From: Streptomyces fulvorobeus
GTDB taxonomy: Bacteria > Actinomycetota > Actinomycetes > Streptomycetales > Streptomycetaceae
Direction of reading: 5' to 3'
Length of the DNA: 64,000 bases
Assembly: GCF_013167895.1 (NCBI RefSeq)
Contig: NZ_BLWC01000001.1
Coordinates: 3,286,001 to 3,350,000 of the forward strand
A model generated the notes under the pieces. That model was given only the letters and a program-made list of their open reading frames with translations. It did not search any database and was not told the DNA's origin. Positions 7,441-16,265 of the stretch are shown here, in pieces; position 1 is the stretch's first letter; the number at the start of each line of letters is the position of its first letter. A program made the position numbers and the translations under genes.

Positions 7441-8400
7441 TCAGTAGCCCCGGGACACGTCCACGGCGAGCGCCGGTCTCCTGCCCGCGCGCAGCTCGTC
7501 CCAGCACGCCCCGAAGTCCGCGACGACGTCCGCGTCGGCCGTGATCCCGGCTGAGTGCGACGTGATCACCGTACGGGGGAGGCGCCAGCAGCCGTCGTCG
7601 GGCGCCGGGGGCTCGCGCGGAAGCACGTCCAGGACGGCCCGCCGCACGGTCCCGGCGTGCAGCGCCGCCCCCAGCGCCGCCAGGTCCACGGTCGCCCCCC
7701 GCCCCACGTTGACGAAGCTCGCACCCCGCACGGCCGAGAAGCGGCGCGCACCGAAGTACCCCCGGGTCGCGTCGGTCAGCGGCAGTGCGGCGACCACCCA
7801 GCGCGCCGCGCCCAGTTCCTCCGTCTCCGCGTCCGCCCCGATCACCAGGTCGAAGCCCGGCGGCGGTACGGGACGCGGGGTCCGGGCCACGCCCACCGTC
7901 CGGATACCGCACCCCCGCAGCAGACCGGCGACCACGGAGCCGATGCGCCCGGTTCCGTAGATCAGGGCGGTCCGGCCCGCGACCGGTTCGCAGGGGAGGC
8001 GCCGCCATTCGGCGCGCGCGTGCTGTGCGGTGAACTCGGAAACGGACTGGCATTCGGCGAGCACCCAGGCCAGGACGTACTGGGCGATCCGCTCGCCCAT
8101 GCGGCCCACCGTGCGGGTGAGCAGGGCGTCCGGCGGCCACGGCCCCGAGTCGAGCAGCGCGTCCGTACCGGCGTTGACGCTGTGGAACCACACGAGCCGT
8201 CCGGTGCGCAGCGCCTCCGGCAGCGAGGCGCCGACGTGGAGGTACGGCCCGTCGGGCGCGTTCCCCGGCGCCCGCTCCCCCGCCCTCCCGGTGATCCGCT
8301 CCAGCTCCCGGACCACGGGCTCGCCTACGTCGGGCGCGACCAGGAGCCGGGCCCGCGCGAGCAGTTCGGGGGCGGGCGGTGCGGGCGGGGGGCCTGGCAT
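7441..8400 (-). CDS. D-isomer-specific 2-hydroxyacid dehydrogenase
   Basis: The 319-residue protein has a Rossmann NAD(P)-binding motif at about residue 155 (ALIYGTGRIGSVVAGLL). The catalytic Arg lies in VNVGRGATVD, the Glu region in LDVLPREPPAPD and the catalytic His in TSHSAG. The order fits the family, whose members reduce 2-oxo acids or act on related substrates. The cap region is Pro/Ala-rich and the phylogenetic subgroup is unclear. It converges with the TetR gene across 41 bases. The PPOX gene starts upstream on the same strand, so the two may be co-transcribed. Confidence 0.82.
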   Translation of the reverse strand: MPGPPPAPPAPELLARARLLVAPDVGEPVVRELERITGRAGERAPGNAPDGPYLHVGASLPEALRTGRLVWFHSVNAGTDALLDSGPWPPDALLTRTVGRMGERIAQYVLAWVLAECQSVSEFTAQHARAEWRRLPCEPVAGRTALIYGTGRIGSVVAGLLRGCGIRTVGVARTPRPVPPPGFDLVIGADAETEELGAARWVVAALPLTDATRGYFGARRFSAVRGASFVNVGRGATVDLAALGAALHAGTVRRAVLDVLPREPPAPDDGCWRLPRTVITSHSAGITADADVVADFGACWDELRAGRRPALAVDVSRGY

Positions 8401-8408
8401 CGGGGGCG

Positions 8409-8878
8409 TCAGCTGCCGGGAGCCAGGTGGGCCGGGAAGCCACCGGTGGAGAGGGGGCCCCAGCGCTCCGGTGTGATCCGGATGATGGACTTGCCCTGCT
8501 TGAGCATGGCCGCCCGGTACTCGTCCCAGTCCGGGTGCTCGCCTGAGATGTTCCGGAAGTACTCGACGAGCGGTTCGACCGAATCCGGCGCGTCGATCAC
8601 CTCGGCCGAACCGTCGATCTGGACCCAGGGCCCGTTCCAGTCGTCGGACAGGACGATCACGCTCACCCGCTCGTCCCGCTTGGCGTTACGGGTCTTCGCA
8701 CGCTCCGGATACGTCGAGACCACGATCCGGCCCGCGTCGTCCACGCCGCAGGTGAGCGGGGAGCCCTGGGGCGGCCGTCGGACCGGGTGGTCAGGAGGAT
8801 CGCCCGGTGCCGGGGCCGCACGAACGCCAGCAGCTCGTCGAGCTCCACGGCGGTGTTGGTCGCGATGTGGGGTGCCAT
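8409..8878 (-). pseudogene. PPOX-class flavin/F420-binding protein, interrupted by a one-base loss
   Basis: The N-terminal part, from MAPHIATNTAVELDELL to LLTTRSDGRP, and the C-terminal part, from VDDAGRIVVSTYPERAKTRN to the stop at 8409, lie in different frames. They join perfectly if the CCCC run at 8768-8771 (minus sense) is CCCCC, giving a 156-residue protein. It has the split-barrel landmarks of pyridoxamine-5'-phosphate-oxidase-like enzymes (RHRAILLTT, then PERAKTRNAKRD, then NGPWVQIDG). Related actinobacterial proteins use FMN or F420. The break matches five other G/C homopolymer losses in this window, so it is probably a sequencing fault. Confidence 0.75.
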
Positions 8879-8906
8879 ACCCCGACCCTACGACGCTCCC
8901 GAATCG

Positions 8907-9722
8907 CTACGACGGCAGGGACTCGCCCTGCACCGTCTGGATGTCGAGTTCCACGCGGAGCGTCGTACCGATCGCCGAGATCCCGGCCCGCACCACCTGG
9001 TTGTAGTTCATGGCGAAGTCCTCGCGGCGCAGTTCGGCCGTGGCGTGGAAGGCCGCGCGGGTGCCGCCCCAGGGGTCGGGGCCCGTGCCCAGATAGCTGA
9101 GGTCGAGGTCCACGGCGCGCGTCACACCGTGCAGGGTGAGCTCCCCGTGGACCGTCCAGCGGTCGGGACCCGCGGGGGTGAGCCCGCTGGAGCGGTACGT
9201 GATCTCCGGGTAGCGGTCGGCGTCCAGGAAGTCGGCGGACCGCAGGTGGTTGTCCCGCATGCTGTTGCCGGTGTCGATGCCGGACGCGGCGATGACCGCC
9301 TCCACCCGGGAGCGTTCGACGTCCGGCGCGATCTCGATCCGGCCGGAGAAGTCGCTGAACCGGCCGTGCACGCTGGAGATCCCCAGGTGCTGTGCGACCG
9401 CGCCCACCGAGGAGTGCGCCGGGTCCAGTGACCAGACGCCGGGGGGCGGCAGCTCCGCCCCACCCTGCCGGGCGATCACGACCGTGCCCGCGTCGATCCG
9501 GCCGCCGGCCGTGACGAGCGCGCTGGAGGCGGCGGGGGCGTACCCGACCGCCGTCACGATCACGGTGTACGCGCCGGCCCGCAGATGGTCGTCGGCGCGG
9601 ACCGTCCCGTCCTCGTCGGCGTCGGCGCGCAGCACCTGTGTGCCGGTCATGTCGGTGACCGTCACGACCGCGTGCTGGACCGCCCAGCCGTCCCGTGTGC
9701 GTACCTGTGCGCGAAGTGCCAT
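8907..9722 (-). CDS. YceI-like protein with N-terminal carboxypeptidase-regulatory-like domain
   Basis: Residues 1 to about 95 form one beta-sandwich like those in MSCRAMM/carboxypeptidase regulatory repeats (ALRAQVRTRDGWAVQHAVV, then VRADDHLRAGAYTVIVTAVGYAPA). A YceI domain follows: VWSLDPAHSSVGAVAQHLGIS, then VHGRFSDFSG, then RDNHLRSADFLDADRYPEI. YceI proteins are lipocalin-like barrels that bind isoprenoid-type lipids. No signal peptide is visible with ATG 9722, so it may be cytoplasmic. The same regulatory-like domain occurs three times at the end of the next gene, which runs in the same direction. Confidence 0.82.
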   Translation of the reverse strand: MALRAQVRTRDGWAVQHAVVTVTDMTGTQVLRADADEDGTVRADDHLRAGAYTVIVTAVGYAPAASSALVTAGGRIDAGTVVIARQGGAELPPPGVWSLDPAHSSVGAVAQHLGISSVHGRFSDFSGRIEIAPDVERSRVEAVIAASGIDTGNSMRDNHLRSADFLDADRYPEITYRSSGLTPAGPDRWTVHGELTLHGVTRAVDLDLSYLGTGPDPWGGTRAAFHATAELRREDFAMNYNQVVRAGISAIGTTLRVELDIQTVQGESLPS

Positions 9723-9919
9723 CCCGTATCTCTCTTCTCGCTCCATGACCCGGGGGTCGAATGAGTCGGGCCCCGGGGGCGGGTGCGGCAGGCCGTCCCC
9801 TGCCTGCCGTACCCGCCCCGGGGCCGTTTCCACCGGCCGGGACAGCCTCTCCGCTCGAAGTGCCGTCCCGCCAGAGGTCTTTGCTACCCAGGGTGAACCG
9901 GGTCACCCTGGTGACATGG

Positions 9920-12382
9920 TCACTCGCCTGGGTGGGCGAGCTCGATGTCGTGGCCGTCGACCCCGTGACCGGCCACGGTCAGGGAGCCGGCCACCGGCGG
10001 GTATCCGGTCGCGATGACCGAGTACTCGCCCGCGTCCAGGTCGGTGAAGGCGTACGCCCCGTCCTCCCCGGTCCTCGCGGTGGCGACCACGTTGCCGGCC
10101 GCGTCGATCAGCGTCACGCGGGCGTCGTCGAGCGGGGTACGGGCGGACCCGGCCCGCACGACGCCCCGCACCAGCGCGCCGGCCCGCAGCGCCGCCTCGA
10201 CCCGGGTGACACCCTGGCCGCCGACCTCGACGGGCAGCGCCATCGGACGGAAACCGGCGGCGTTCAGCGCGACGGTCACCGCGCCGGGGACCAGCTCACC
10301 GAAGGTGAACTCGCCCGCCTCGCCGGACCTGCCGGTCGCCAGCACGTCACCGCGCACATCGGTCACCACGACCATCGCGCCCTCGACCGGAGCCCCGGTC
10401 TCCTCGGCCCGCACGGTCCCGGTGAGACCGCTCGTACCGACGAGCAGGACGTCGTAGGCCACCGGCCCGTCGCCGACGACCACCGTCGACGCCTGCGGCT
10501 GGAAGCCGTCCGCGGACGCGATCAGGACGTACGAGCCCGCGCCCGGCGCGTCCAGTACGTAGCCGCCGTCGGCCTGGGCGACGGAGCGCCCCAGCTGCCG
10601 GCCGGCCGGTGAGATCAGCGTGACGGCCGCCCGGGCGACGGGCACGCCCTCGGCGCCGCGCACCACACCGCGTACCGCGGTACCGCGCACCGTCTCCACG
10701 GGCGCCTCGGAAGTGGCGGCCGAGGTGACCCCGGCGACGCCTCCGGCGACCTGGGACGCCTCGGTGACCTCGGTGGTCTCACCGGGGCCCGGGGTGTCGT
10801 TCGCCGCGTTCGTCTTCAGCGCGACCTCCTTGATGAAGAGCGTCACGATGAAGGCGACGAGCGCGGCCGGAGCGGCGTACAGGAAGACGTCACCGACGCC
10901 GTGCCCGTACGCGGCCTCCACGACCGTGCGGAACGGGACGGGCAGGGTGTCCAGGTCGGGGATGCCCCCGCCGCCGGTACCGCCGTGGCCCATGGCCGCG
11001 CCCTCGGGACCGAGGTCGGCCAGGCCGTCCTTGACGTAGTGGGTGACACGGTTCGCCATGACGGCGCCCAGCGCCGAGACGCCGATCGCCCCACCGAGCG
11101 AACGGAAGAACGTGACGACGGAGCTGGCCGAACCGAGGTCGGCGGGAGCGACCTGGTTCTGTGTGGCGAGCACCAGGTTCTGCATCATCATGCCGATACC
11201 GAGGCCCATCACGAACATGTAGACCGCGATGTGCCAGTACTCCGTGTCGTACCGGATGGTGCCCAGCATGCCGAGTCCGGCCGTGACCAGGAAGCCGCCG
11301 CTGACCAGCCACGCCTTCCAGCGGCCTGTCCTGGTGATGACCTGGCCGGACACGGTCGATGAGAGGAAGAGCCCCGCGATCATGGGGATCGTCATGACGC
11401 CGGACATCGTCGGCGACTCGTCGCGCGCCAGCTGGAAGTACTGGCTGAAGAAGACGGTGCCCACGAACATCGCGACACCGACGAACAGCGAGGCGACCGA
11501 TGCCAGCGTGATGGTGCGGTTGCGGAAGAGGCGGAGCGGGATGATCGGCTCGCTCGCCCTGGACTCGACGAGCAGGAAGAGCCCGATGAGCACGACGGTG
11601 CCGCCGAGCATCGCGTACGTGGGTCCGGAGATCCAGTCGTACTTGTCGCCCGCGAAGGTCACCCAGAGCAGCAGCAGGGAGACGGCGGCGCTGATGAGGA
11701 AGGCGCCGGCCCAGTCGACCTTGACGTCACGCTTGACGACCGGCAGCTTCAGGGTCTTCTGGAGCACGACGAGCGCGATGACCGCGAACGGCACGCCCAC
11801 GTAGAAGCACCAGCGCCAGCCCATCCAGCTGGTGTCGGTGATGACGCCGCCGAGCAGCGGACCGCCGACGGTGGCCACGGCGAAGACCGCGCCGAGGTAG
11901 CCGCTGTACCGGCCGCGCTCGCGCGGGGCGATCATCGCGGCCATCACGATCTGGGCGAGGGCGGAGAGACCGCCGACACCGATGCCCTGGACGACGCGGC
12001 AGGCGATCAGCATGCCGCTGCTGGTGGAGAGACCGGCGACGACCGATCCCGCGACGTAGATGACCAGTGCTATCTGGACCAGCAGCTTCTTGCTGAACAG
12101 GTCGGACAGCTTGCCCCACAGCGGGGTGGTGGCGGTCATGGCCAGCAGCGAGGCCGTCACGACCCAGGTGTACGCGCTCTGGCCGCCGCCGAGGTCGTTG
12201 ATGATCTCGGGCAGGGCGTTGGAGACGACGGTGGACGACAGGATCGCGACGAACATGCCGAGCAGCAGTCCGGCCAGCGCTTCCATGATCTGCCGGTGTG
12301 TCATCGGCGTGCCGTCGGGAGCCGATGAGCCCCCGTGCTTGGCGTGGCCGCCCCGCACACCGGTGGGTGTGGTCGTAGCCAT
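9920..12382 (-). CDS. DHA2 MFS exporter fused to three carboxypeptidase-regulatory-like repeats
   Basis: The 820-residue protein begins, after a short His-containing tail, with a 14-helix MFS transporter (about residues 25-560). Features are ILSSTVVSNALPEI, LWGKLSDLFSKK (motif A) and VVQGIGVGGLSAL (motif C). Residues from about 590 to the end hold three roughly 80-residue beta-sandwich repeats. Each has a GTVR/GVVR start, a VTL/VVVTD strand and a closing AGEYSVIATGY-like strand. The tail would be soluble, and which side of the membrane it faces is not certain. GAAGGAAC precedes ATG 12382. The MarR gene is 23 bases upstream, so marR-mfs form an operon. Confidence 0.88.
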   Translation of the reverse strand: MATTTPTGVRGGHAKHGGSSAPDGTPMTHRQIMEALAGLLLGMFVAILSSTVVSNALPEIINDLGGGQSAYTWVVTASLLAMTATTPLWGKLSDLFSKKLLVQIALVIYVAGSVVAGLSTSSGMLIACRVVQGIGVGGLSALAQIVMAAMIAPRERGRYSGYLGAVFAVATVGGPLLGGVITDTSWMGWRWCFYVGVPFAVIALVVLQKTLKLPVVKRDVKVDWAGAFLISAAVSLLLLWVTFAGDKYDWISGPTYAMLGGTVVLIGLFLLVESRASEPIIPLRLFRNRTITLASVASLFVGVAMFVGTVFFSQYFQLARDESPTMSGVMTIPMIAGLFLSSTVSGQVITRTGRWKAWLVSGGFLVTAGLGMLGTIRYDTEYWHIAVYMFVMGLGIGMMMQNLVLATQNQVAPADLGSASSVVTFFRSLGGAIGVSALGAVMANRVTHYVKDGLADLGPEGAAMGHGGTGGGGIPDLDTLPVPFRTVVEAAYGHGVGDVFLYAAPAALVAFIVTLFIKEVALKTNAANDTPGPGETTEVTEASQVAGGVAGVTSAATSEAPVETVRGTAVRGVVRGAEGVPVARAAVTLISPAGRQLGRSVAQADGGYVLDAPGAGSYVLIASADGFQPQASTVVVGDGPVAYDVLLVGTSGLTGTVRAEETGAPVEGAMVVVTDVRGDVLATGRSGEAGEFTFGELVPGAVTVALNAAGFRPMALPVEVGGQGVTRVEAALRAGALVRGVVRAGSARTPLDDARVTLIDAAGNVVATARTGEDGAYAFTDLDAGEYSVIATGYPPVAGSLTVAGHGVDGHDIELAHPGE

Positions 12383-12405
12383 GGAGTTCCTTCTCTTTGC
12401 ATCTG

Positions 12406-12918
12406 TTACAGGGGTGTACGGGTGTGCGAATCCTCGTAGTGCCGCGTGCGGCAGTCCCCGCCGTGTTTTCCGGGTGGGCACTCACCGGAGCCGCGACAGG
12501 CGAAGCTGTCACGCAGCCGGGCCAGCAGGGTGTTCAGCAGGCCGACGTCCTCGTCGGACCAGTCGATGAGTTTCTGGGCGAACACCTCGGTCGTCCGGTG
12601 GCTCAGCTCGCCGAGCTTGTCGCCTCCCGCCGGGGTCAGCCGCAGGATGCGGGAGCGCTTGTCGGCGGGGTCCGGACACCGTTCTATCCAGCCGCGTTCG
12701 GCCACATGAGCGACATGGCGGCTGGTCACCGACATGTCCACGGCCAGGAGCTCGGCCAGTCTGCTGATCCGCATCTCGCCGTGCTCCGCCAGGAGGGCCA
12801 GCACGGCGGCGGACCCGCCGGGGCACTCGGCGGGGAGGGTCCGGGCAAGTCCGCGCTTGACCGCGCCGACCGCGCTGAGCTGCCGGGCGAGCTCCTGGTA
12901 GTGACTCCGAGCGGCCAC
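12406..12918 (-). CDS. MarR-family regulator of the downstream MFS exporter
   Basis: The 170-residue product has the MarR winged helix: AAVLALLAEHGEMRISRLAELL, then VDMSVTSRHVAHVAERGWIE, then the wing DPADKRSRILRLTPAG. The C-terminal tail carries three Cys residues (SFACRG, then SGECPPG, then GGDCRTRH), which is unusual and could serve redox or metal sensing. I prefer GTG 12918 because AGGAGG ends four bases before it. The in-frame ATG 12933 would put that site inside the gene. It is followed at 23 bases by the exporter, the classic repressor-transporter arrangement. Confidence 0.85.
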   Translation of the reverse strand: MAARSHYQELARQLSAVGAVKRGLARTLPAECPGGSAAVLALLAEHGEMRISRLAELLAVDMSVTSRHVAHVAERGWIERCPDPADKRSRILRLTPAGGDKLGELSHRTTEVFAQKLIDWSDEDVGLLNTLLARLRDSFACRGSGECPPGKHGGDCRTRHYEDSHTRTPL

Positions 12919-12957
12919 GGGCCCTCCTGACATCTCGGCGCCAACTAATTGCTTAGG

Positions 12958-12981
12958 GCAACCATAGAAGCCGATGGTTGC
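12958..12981 (-). promoter_or_regulatory. Probable MarR operator
   Basis: GCAACCAT (12958-12965) and ATGGTTGC (12974-12981) form an 8-bp inverted repeat with an 8-base spacer, 40 bases upstream of the MarR start. Placement and size suit a MarR dimer. Confidence 0.5.
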
Positions 12982-13208
12982 TACAGGCAAACGAAAGTGG
13001 GCTTGCAGAAGTAAAGGAAAACCCAAGCCTGCGTAGGGACCGGGTCAAACGCCCAGCGTGTGCCGCCGCCCTCCCCCGGCTGTGACGCCTGCCACTTCGC
13101 CGGGGGCCGGATCGCGTCTCCGAAAAGGCTTGGGCGCACTGGTGCGCCGACTGCCTTGAGGTACCCGGGGGTTGGGTGGTAACGCCGAGTTCGCTAGGGT
13201 CCTGCCCC

Positions 13209-13424
13209 ATGGCACACAACCCCCACGCCCCTCAGCAGGGCCCCGAGGGCACCAGCGACCCGGCGGGCAGCACCCAGATGTTCCGCGCATTCGTCGACGA
13301 GGGCGAACCGCAGCGCCGGCAGCGGCCGGCCGCGACCTCGTCGGGACCGAGGGCCGGAGTGATCGCGGCCGTCGTCGCCGTGGTCATCATCCTCGGTGCG
13401 GTCGCCTGGCTCGCGCTCGGCTGA
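13209..13424 (+). CDS. Small membrane protein with one C-terminal helix
   Basis: The 71-residue protein starts MAHNPHAPQQ at ATG 13209. It has a polar Pro/Gly/Arg-rich half, then one hydrophobic segment (AGVIAAVVAVVIILGAVAWL) ending three residues from the stop, a tail-anchored layout. I do not recognise a named family. Codon use fits a real gene. It is divergent from the MarR operon and convergent with the recombinase remnant. Confidence 0.6.
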   Translation: MAHNPHAPQQGPEGTSDPAGSTQMFRAFVDEGEPQRRQRPAATSSGPRAGVIAAVVAVVIILGAVAWLALG

Positions 13425-13515
13425 CCGTTCGCCCCGTCCCCGCGTCCGTGGGCGTCGCTTCGGGGCATGACCCGATACGCCGGAAACCCGCCACGCCACG
13501 GAGTGATCTAGCCGG

Positions 13516-14071
13516 CTACGCGGCCTCCGAGGACCGGAGGACCTGGCCCTGGAGACGCCGCCGAAGATCGGCTTCCTCCGGCGTAGGCGGATCGTCCGGG
13601 TGCCGGATGCGGGCTCGGCGGGGGTGGGGAACGTCGTCGACGTCCTGGAGGTCGGCGAAGTCGGCGTGCGCCGCCGCGACCGCTTCGGGGTACGCCTCCC
13701 TCCTCTCGCGCTCGGCGAGCGCGCGGTAGATGCCGGCGACGGACGGGCTCCGGCCCGTGCGTTTGCCGGTGGGGATGATCAGGTCGGGCTGGATCTGCTC
13801 GACGGACTCGACGGACTCGACGTCCGCCTTCCGCCGCAGCCCGGTGTGCGGCATGTCGCCGGTGATGACGGGCAGCCGGCGTCTGCACCCGCAGCTCCTT
13901 GGTGAGCTTCGGCACCTTGGTGAAGCGTCCGGGGTGGTACGCGCTCGCGACCGCTCCGGAGCGCGAGCGGCACGGCGAGCCGGGGGCCGCCTTGCCCTTC
14001 GGGCACGGATGGCGTTCCACGGGATCGGCTTCCGACACGGTGAGCGAGGAAGGCTCGTGAGTGCCCGTCAT
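13516..14071 (-). pseudogene. Internally deleted serine recombinase with N-terminal zinc finger
   Basis: From ATG 14071 the frame reads a Streptomyces recombinase start: DPVERHPCPKGKAAPGSPC, then RSRSGAVASAYHPGRFTKVP, then KLTKELRVQTPA. A zinc-finger Cys has become Gly (CPKG in place of CPKC). Sense then jumps frame to LPVITGDMPH, then VEQIQPDLIIPTGKRTGRSP, then VAGIYRALAERERREAYPEA, the C-terminal tail of the same family. The whole catalytic domain that should lie between is missing. The family layout is recalled, not searched. It is a relic of a mobile element, unrelated to the tRNA-Ser islands at 43-64 kb. Confidence 0.65.
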
Positions 14072-14241
14072 GAGCCCGGATTTTGCACCACTCACGTCGC
14101 AGAGCTGCCCTCCCGGCACTCCTGAGTGAGAACAGCTTCCGCGAACCGATCAAGCTCTCGGCGATCCCCGCGCGGCCCCATGTGATCCTGCTCGGGCAAA
14201 GGGCCGTTGGTGAGAACTGCGGCTGCCGGAGGGTGTCGACA

Positions 14242-14835
14242 TCAAGGCGACTGCGGTTGCCGCAGCCCTTGGAGGAGCAGTCCGATCAATCGGCGGGGGT
14301 CATAGCGGGGGTCGTCGTCGCGTCCGACGCAGAGGTTGCCGATGCCGCGCATCAGTTCGTAGGGCTGGATGCCGGGCCGGATCTCCCCGGCCTCGACTGC
14401 GGCGTCGAGCAGTTGGGCGCTCACAGGCAGCAGGCGGTCGATGAAGTAGGTGTGCAGCGCGGCGAAGCGGTCGCTGTCGGACTGCAGGGCGTCGGCCAGC
14501 CCGTGTTTGGTGACCAGGAAGTCGACGAAGAGGTCGATCCACTGACGCAGCGCGTCGAACGGAGAGTCCGAACTGTCCAGCAGGTTCGGGCCGGCCTCCG
14601 CGCACGCCTCGATCTGGTGGTGGTAGACGGCGGTGACGAGATCCGCCCGAGTCGGGAAGTGGCGGTAGATCGTGGCCATCCCGACGCCGGCCCGGGCCGC
14701 GATCTGGCGGATCGGCGCGTCGACGCCGGAGGCGACGAACACCTCGGCGGCAGCCGTGAGCACCGTCTGCTGGTTGCGCTGGGCGTCGGCGCGCTTGCTT
14801 CGGACCGCCTTCCCCGTGGGGCTCTCGGTGGGCAT
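14242..14835 (-). CDS. TetR-family regulator
   Basis: The 197-residue protein has a TetR HTH: RNQQTVLTAAAEVFVASGV, then APIRQIAARAGVGMATIYRH, then FPTRADLVTAVY. The ligand domain includes a conserved C-terminal PGIQPYELMRGIGNLCVG region. GGAAGGAA precedes ATG 14835; the upstream in-frame ATG 14865 has no site. It is divergent from the alpha/beta hydrolase gene at 15005, so the hydrolase is its likely target. Confidence 0.85.
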   Translation of the reverse strand: MPTESPTGKAVRSKRADAQRNQQTVLTAAAEVFVASGVDAPIRQIAARAGVGMATIYRHFPTRADLVTAVYHHQIEACAEAGPNLLDSSDSPFDALRQWIDLFVDFLVTKHGLADALQSDSDRFAALHTYFIDRLLPVSAQLLDAAVEAGEIRPGIQPYELMRGIGNLCVGRDDDPRYDPRRLIGLLLQGLRQPQSP

Positions 14836-14858
14836 CACGTTCTTCCTTCCGGCGTCAC

Positions 14859-14905
14859 TTGACAAAGCGGAGCGTTGTTCCGGATATTAAGTGGTGCAGC
14901 GCTCC
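14859..14905 (+). promoter_or_regulatory. Promoter and candidate TetR operator before the hydrolase gene
   Basis: TTGACA (14859-14864) and GATATT (14883-14888) are spaced by 18 bases, a good vegetative promoter reading toward the hydrolase. GGAGCG (14869-14874) and CGCTCC (14900-14905) make an inverted repeat that brackets the -10 box. Confidence 0.55.
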
Positions 14906-15004
14906 TCTTAAAGGTTAGCCGAAGGGGCGCTCCTGTACGCCCTGTCTGCCGTCGGCCGGCCGAGACCGGTGGTGACAGACCCGACAGAAGAGGAAGCAGC
15001 ACTC

Positions 15005-15964
15005 ATGAGCACATCCGCCGCCACCGCAGACGCCCTGGGCTCGCCCGTCCCGGTCCTGTCCTACAGCCCGCTGGCGCTGTCCGTACCCGGACGTCCCGTG
15101 GACCTCGAGGTACGAGTCACCGCGCCCGAGAGCGGAACCGACCTGCCCGTCATCCTGCTCTCCCACGGCCACGGCCCCTCGAACAACCTCTCCTCGCTGA
15201 ACGGCTACGCGCCGCTGGTCAACTTCTGGGCGGCGCACGGATTCGTCGTCATCCAGCCCACTCACCTCACCTCCAGGACGCTGGCCCACCTGGTCGCCGA
15301 CGCCCCCGGAGCACCTTTCTTCTGGCGCTCGCGCGCCGAAGACATGCCGCACATCCTGGATCGGCTCGACGTGATCGAAAAGGCCGTGCCGCTGCTCGCC
15401 GGCCGTATGGACCACACCAGGGTCGCCGTCGCCGGACACTCTTTCGGCGGCTTCACCTCCAGCCTCCTGCTCGGCGCCCGGGTCACCGACCCCGAGACCG
15501 GGGAGGAAGTAAGCGTCATCGAGCCCCGGATCAAGGCGGGTGTGCTGCTGGCCGCGCCTGGCCGGGGCGATGTCATCAACGGACCCATGGGCAGCGCGCT
15601 GCCGGTCTTCGGGACCATCGACTTCTCCACGATGACCACGCCCGCGCTGGTCGTCGCCGGCGACGAGGACGACTCCCGGCACTTCACCGACATGGGGCCG
15701 GACTGGCACGCCGACCCCTACACCCTCGCCCCGAGCCCCAAGTCCCTGCTCACCCTGTTCGGCGCGGGGCACGCGCTCGGCGGAATCCCCGGATACGACG
15801 TGGCCGAGACCACGGACGAGAATCCCGAACGAGTCGCCGCGGTCGCGCGGCTCGCCTTGGCCTACCTGCGCACCGAGCTGTACCCCGGGGACTCCGCCTG
15901 GCAGGCGGCCTGCGACGCGCTGACGGCCGGTCCCAACCCGCTCGGACGGGTCGAATCCAAGTAG
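15005..15964 (+). CDS. Alpha/beta hydrolase (chlorophyllase/PAF-acetylhydrolase-like)
   Basis: The 319-residue protein has the oxyanion-hole strand VILLSHGHGPSNN, the nucleophile elbow VAVAGHSFGGFTS, and an acidic region VVAGDEDDSRHF. The likely catalytic His lies in LFGAGHALGG. No signal peptide is visible from ATG 15005, so it should be cytoplasmic. The upstream promoter and divergent TetR gene suggest ligand-inducible expression. Substrate is unknown; esterase or lipase activity is the family expectation. Confidence 0.82.
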   Translation: MSTSAATADALGSPVPVLSYSPLALSVPGRPVDLEVRVTAPESGTDLPVILLSHGHGPSNNLSSLNGYAPLVNFWAAHGFVVIQPTHLTSRTLAHLVADAPGAPFFWRSRAEDMPHILDRLDVIEKAVPLLAGRMDHTRVAVAGHSFGGFTSSLLLGARVTDPETGEEVSVIEPRIKAGVLLAAPGRGDVINGPMGSALPVFGTIDFSTMTTPALVVAGDEDDSRHFTDMGPDWHADPYTLAPSPKSLLTLFGAGHALGGIPGYDVAETTDENPERVAAVARLALAYLRTELYPGDSAWQAACDALTAGPNPLGRVESK

Positions 15965-16265
15965 GTCCGTTCAGGTCAGCAGCACGGGATGCACGAACGT
16001 GGTGATGACGTACCGGCCGAAGGGGTCCTCAAGTCTCGGCTCGTTGCCGGAGGCGGGGCCGAAGCGGCGCCACCACTCCACCCGGTACGCCGTTCCGCAC
16101 CGCCGCCGCAGGCGGTCACCCCGCCGCCCGGGCACAGCACGGCCGCCGGAGCAGCGGTCACGGTGGCCCGGCGGCCGGTCAAGCCACATGTCTGGCGTCG
16201 CATCGCGCCGAGGCGGCCCGCGCCGTCGATGCGTTCCCCCGCGCGCGAGTCGCGGGGGTACGGCG
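15965..16265. other. Gap holding a possible gene fragment
   Basis: On the minus strand, 15971-16189 reads YRVEWWRRFGPASGNEPRLE, then DPFGRYVITTFVHPVLLT and a stop, which looks like the end of a protein. No credible start or domain lies upstream. I cannot tell a decayed gene from chance, and I see no other feature here. Confidence 0.25.

Noticed and set aside
4807..8443. Two minus-strand frames of about 670 codons opposite the MFS and TetR genes.
   Set aside because: Arg/Gly/His-rich shadow frames without motifs. The plus-strand genes have clear families and ribosome sites.
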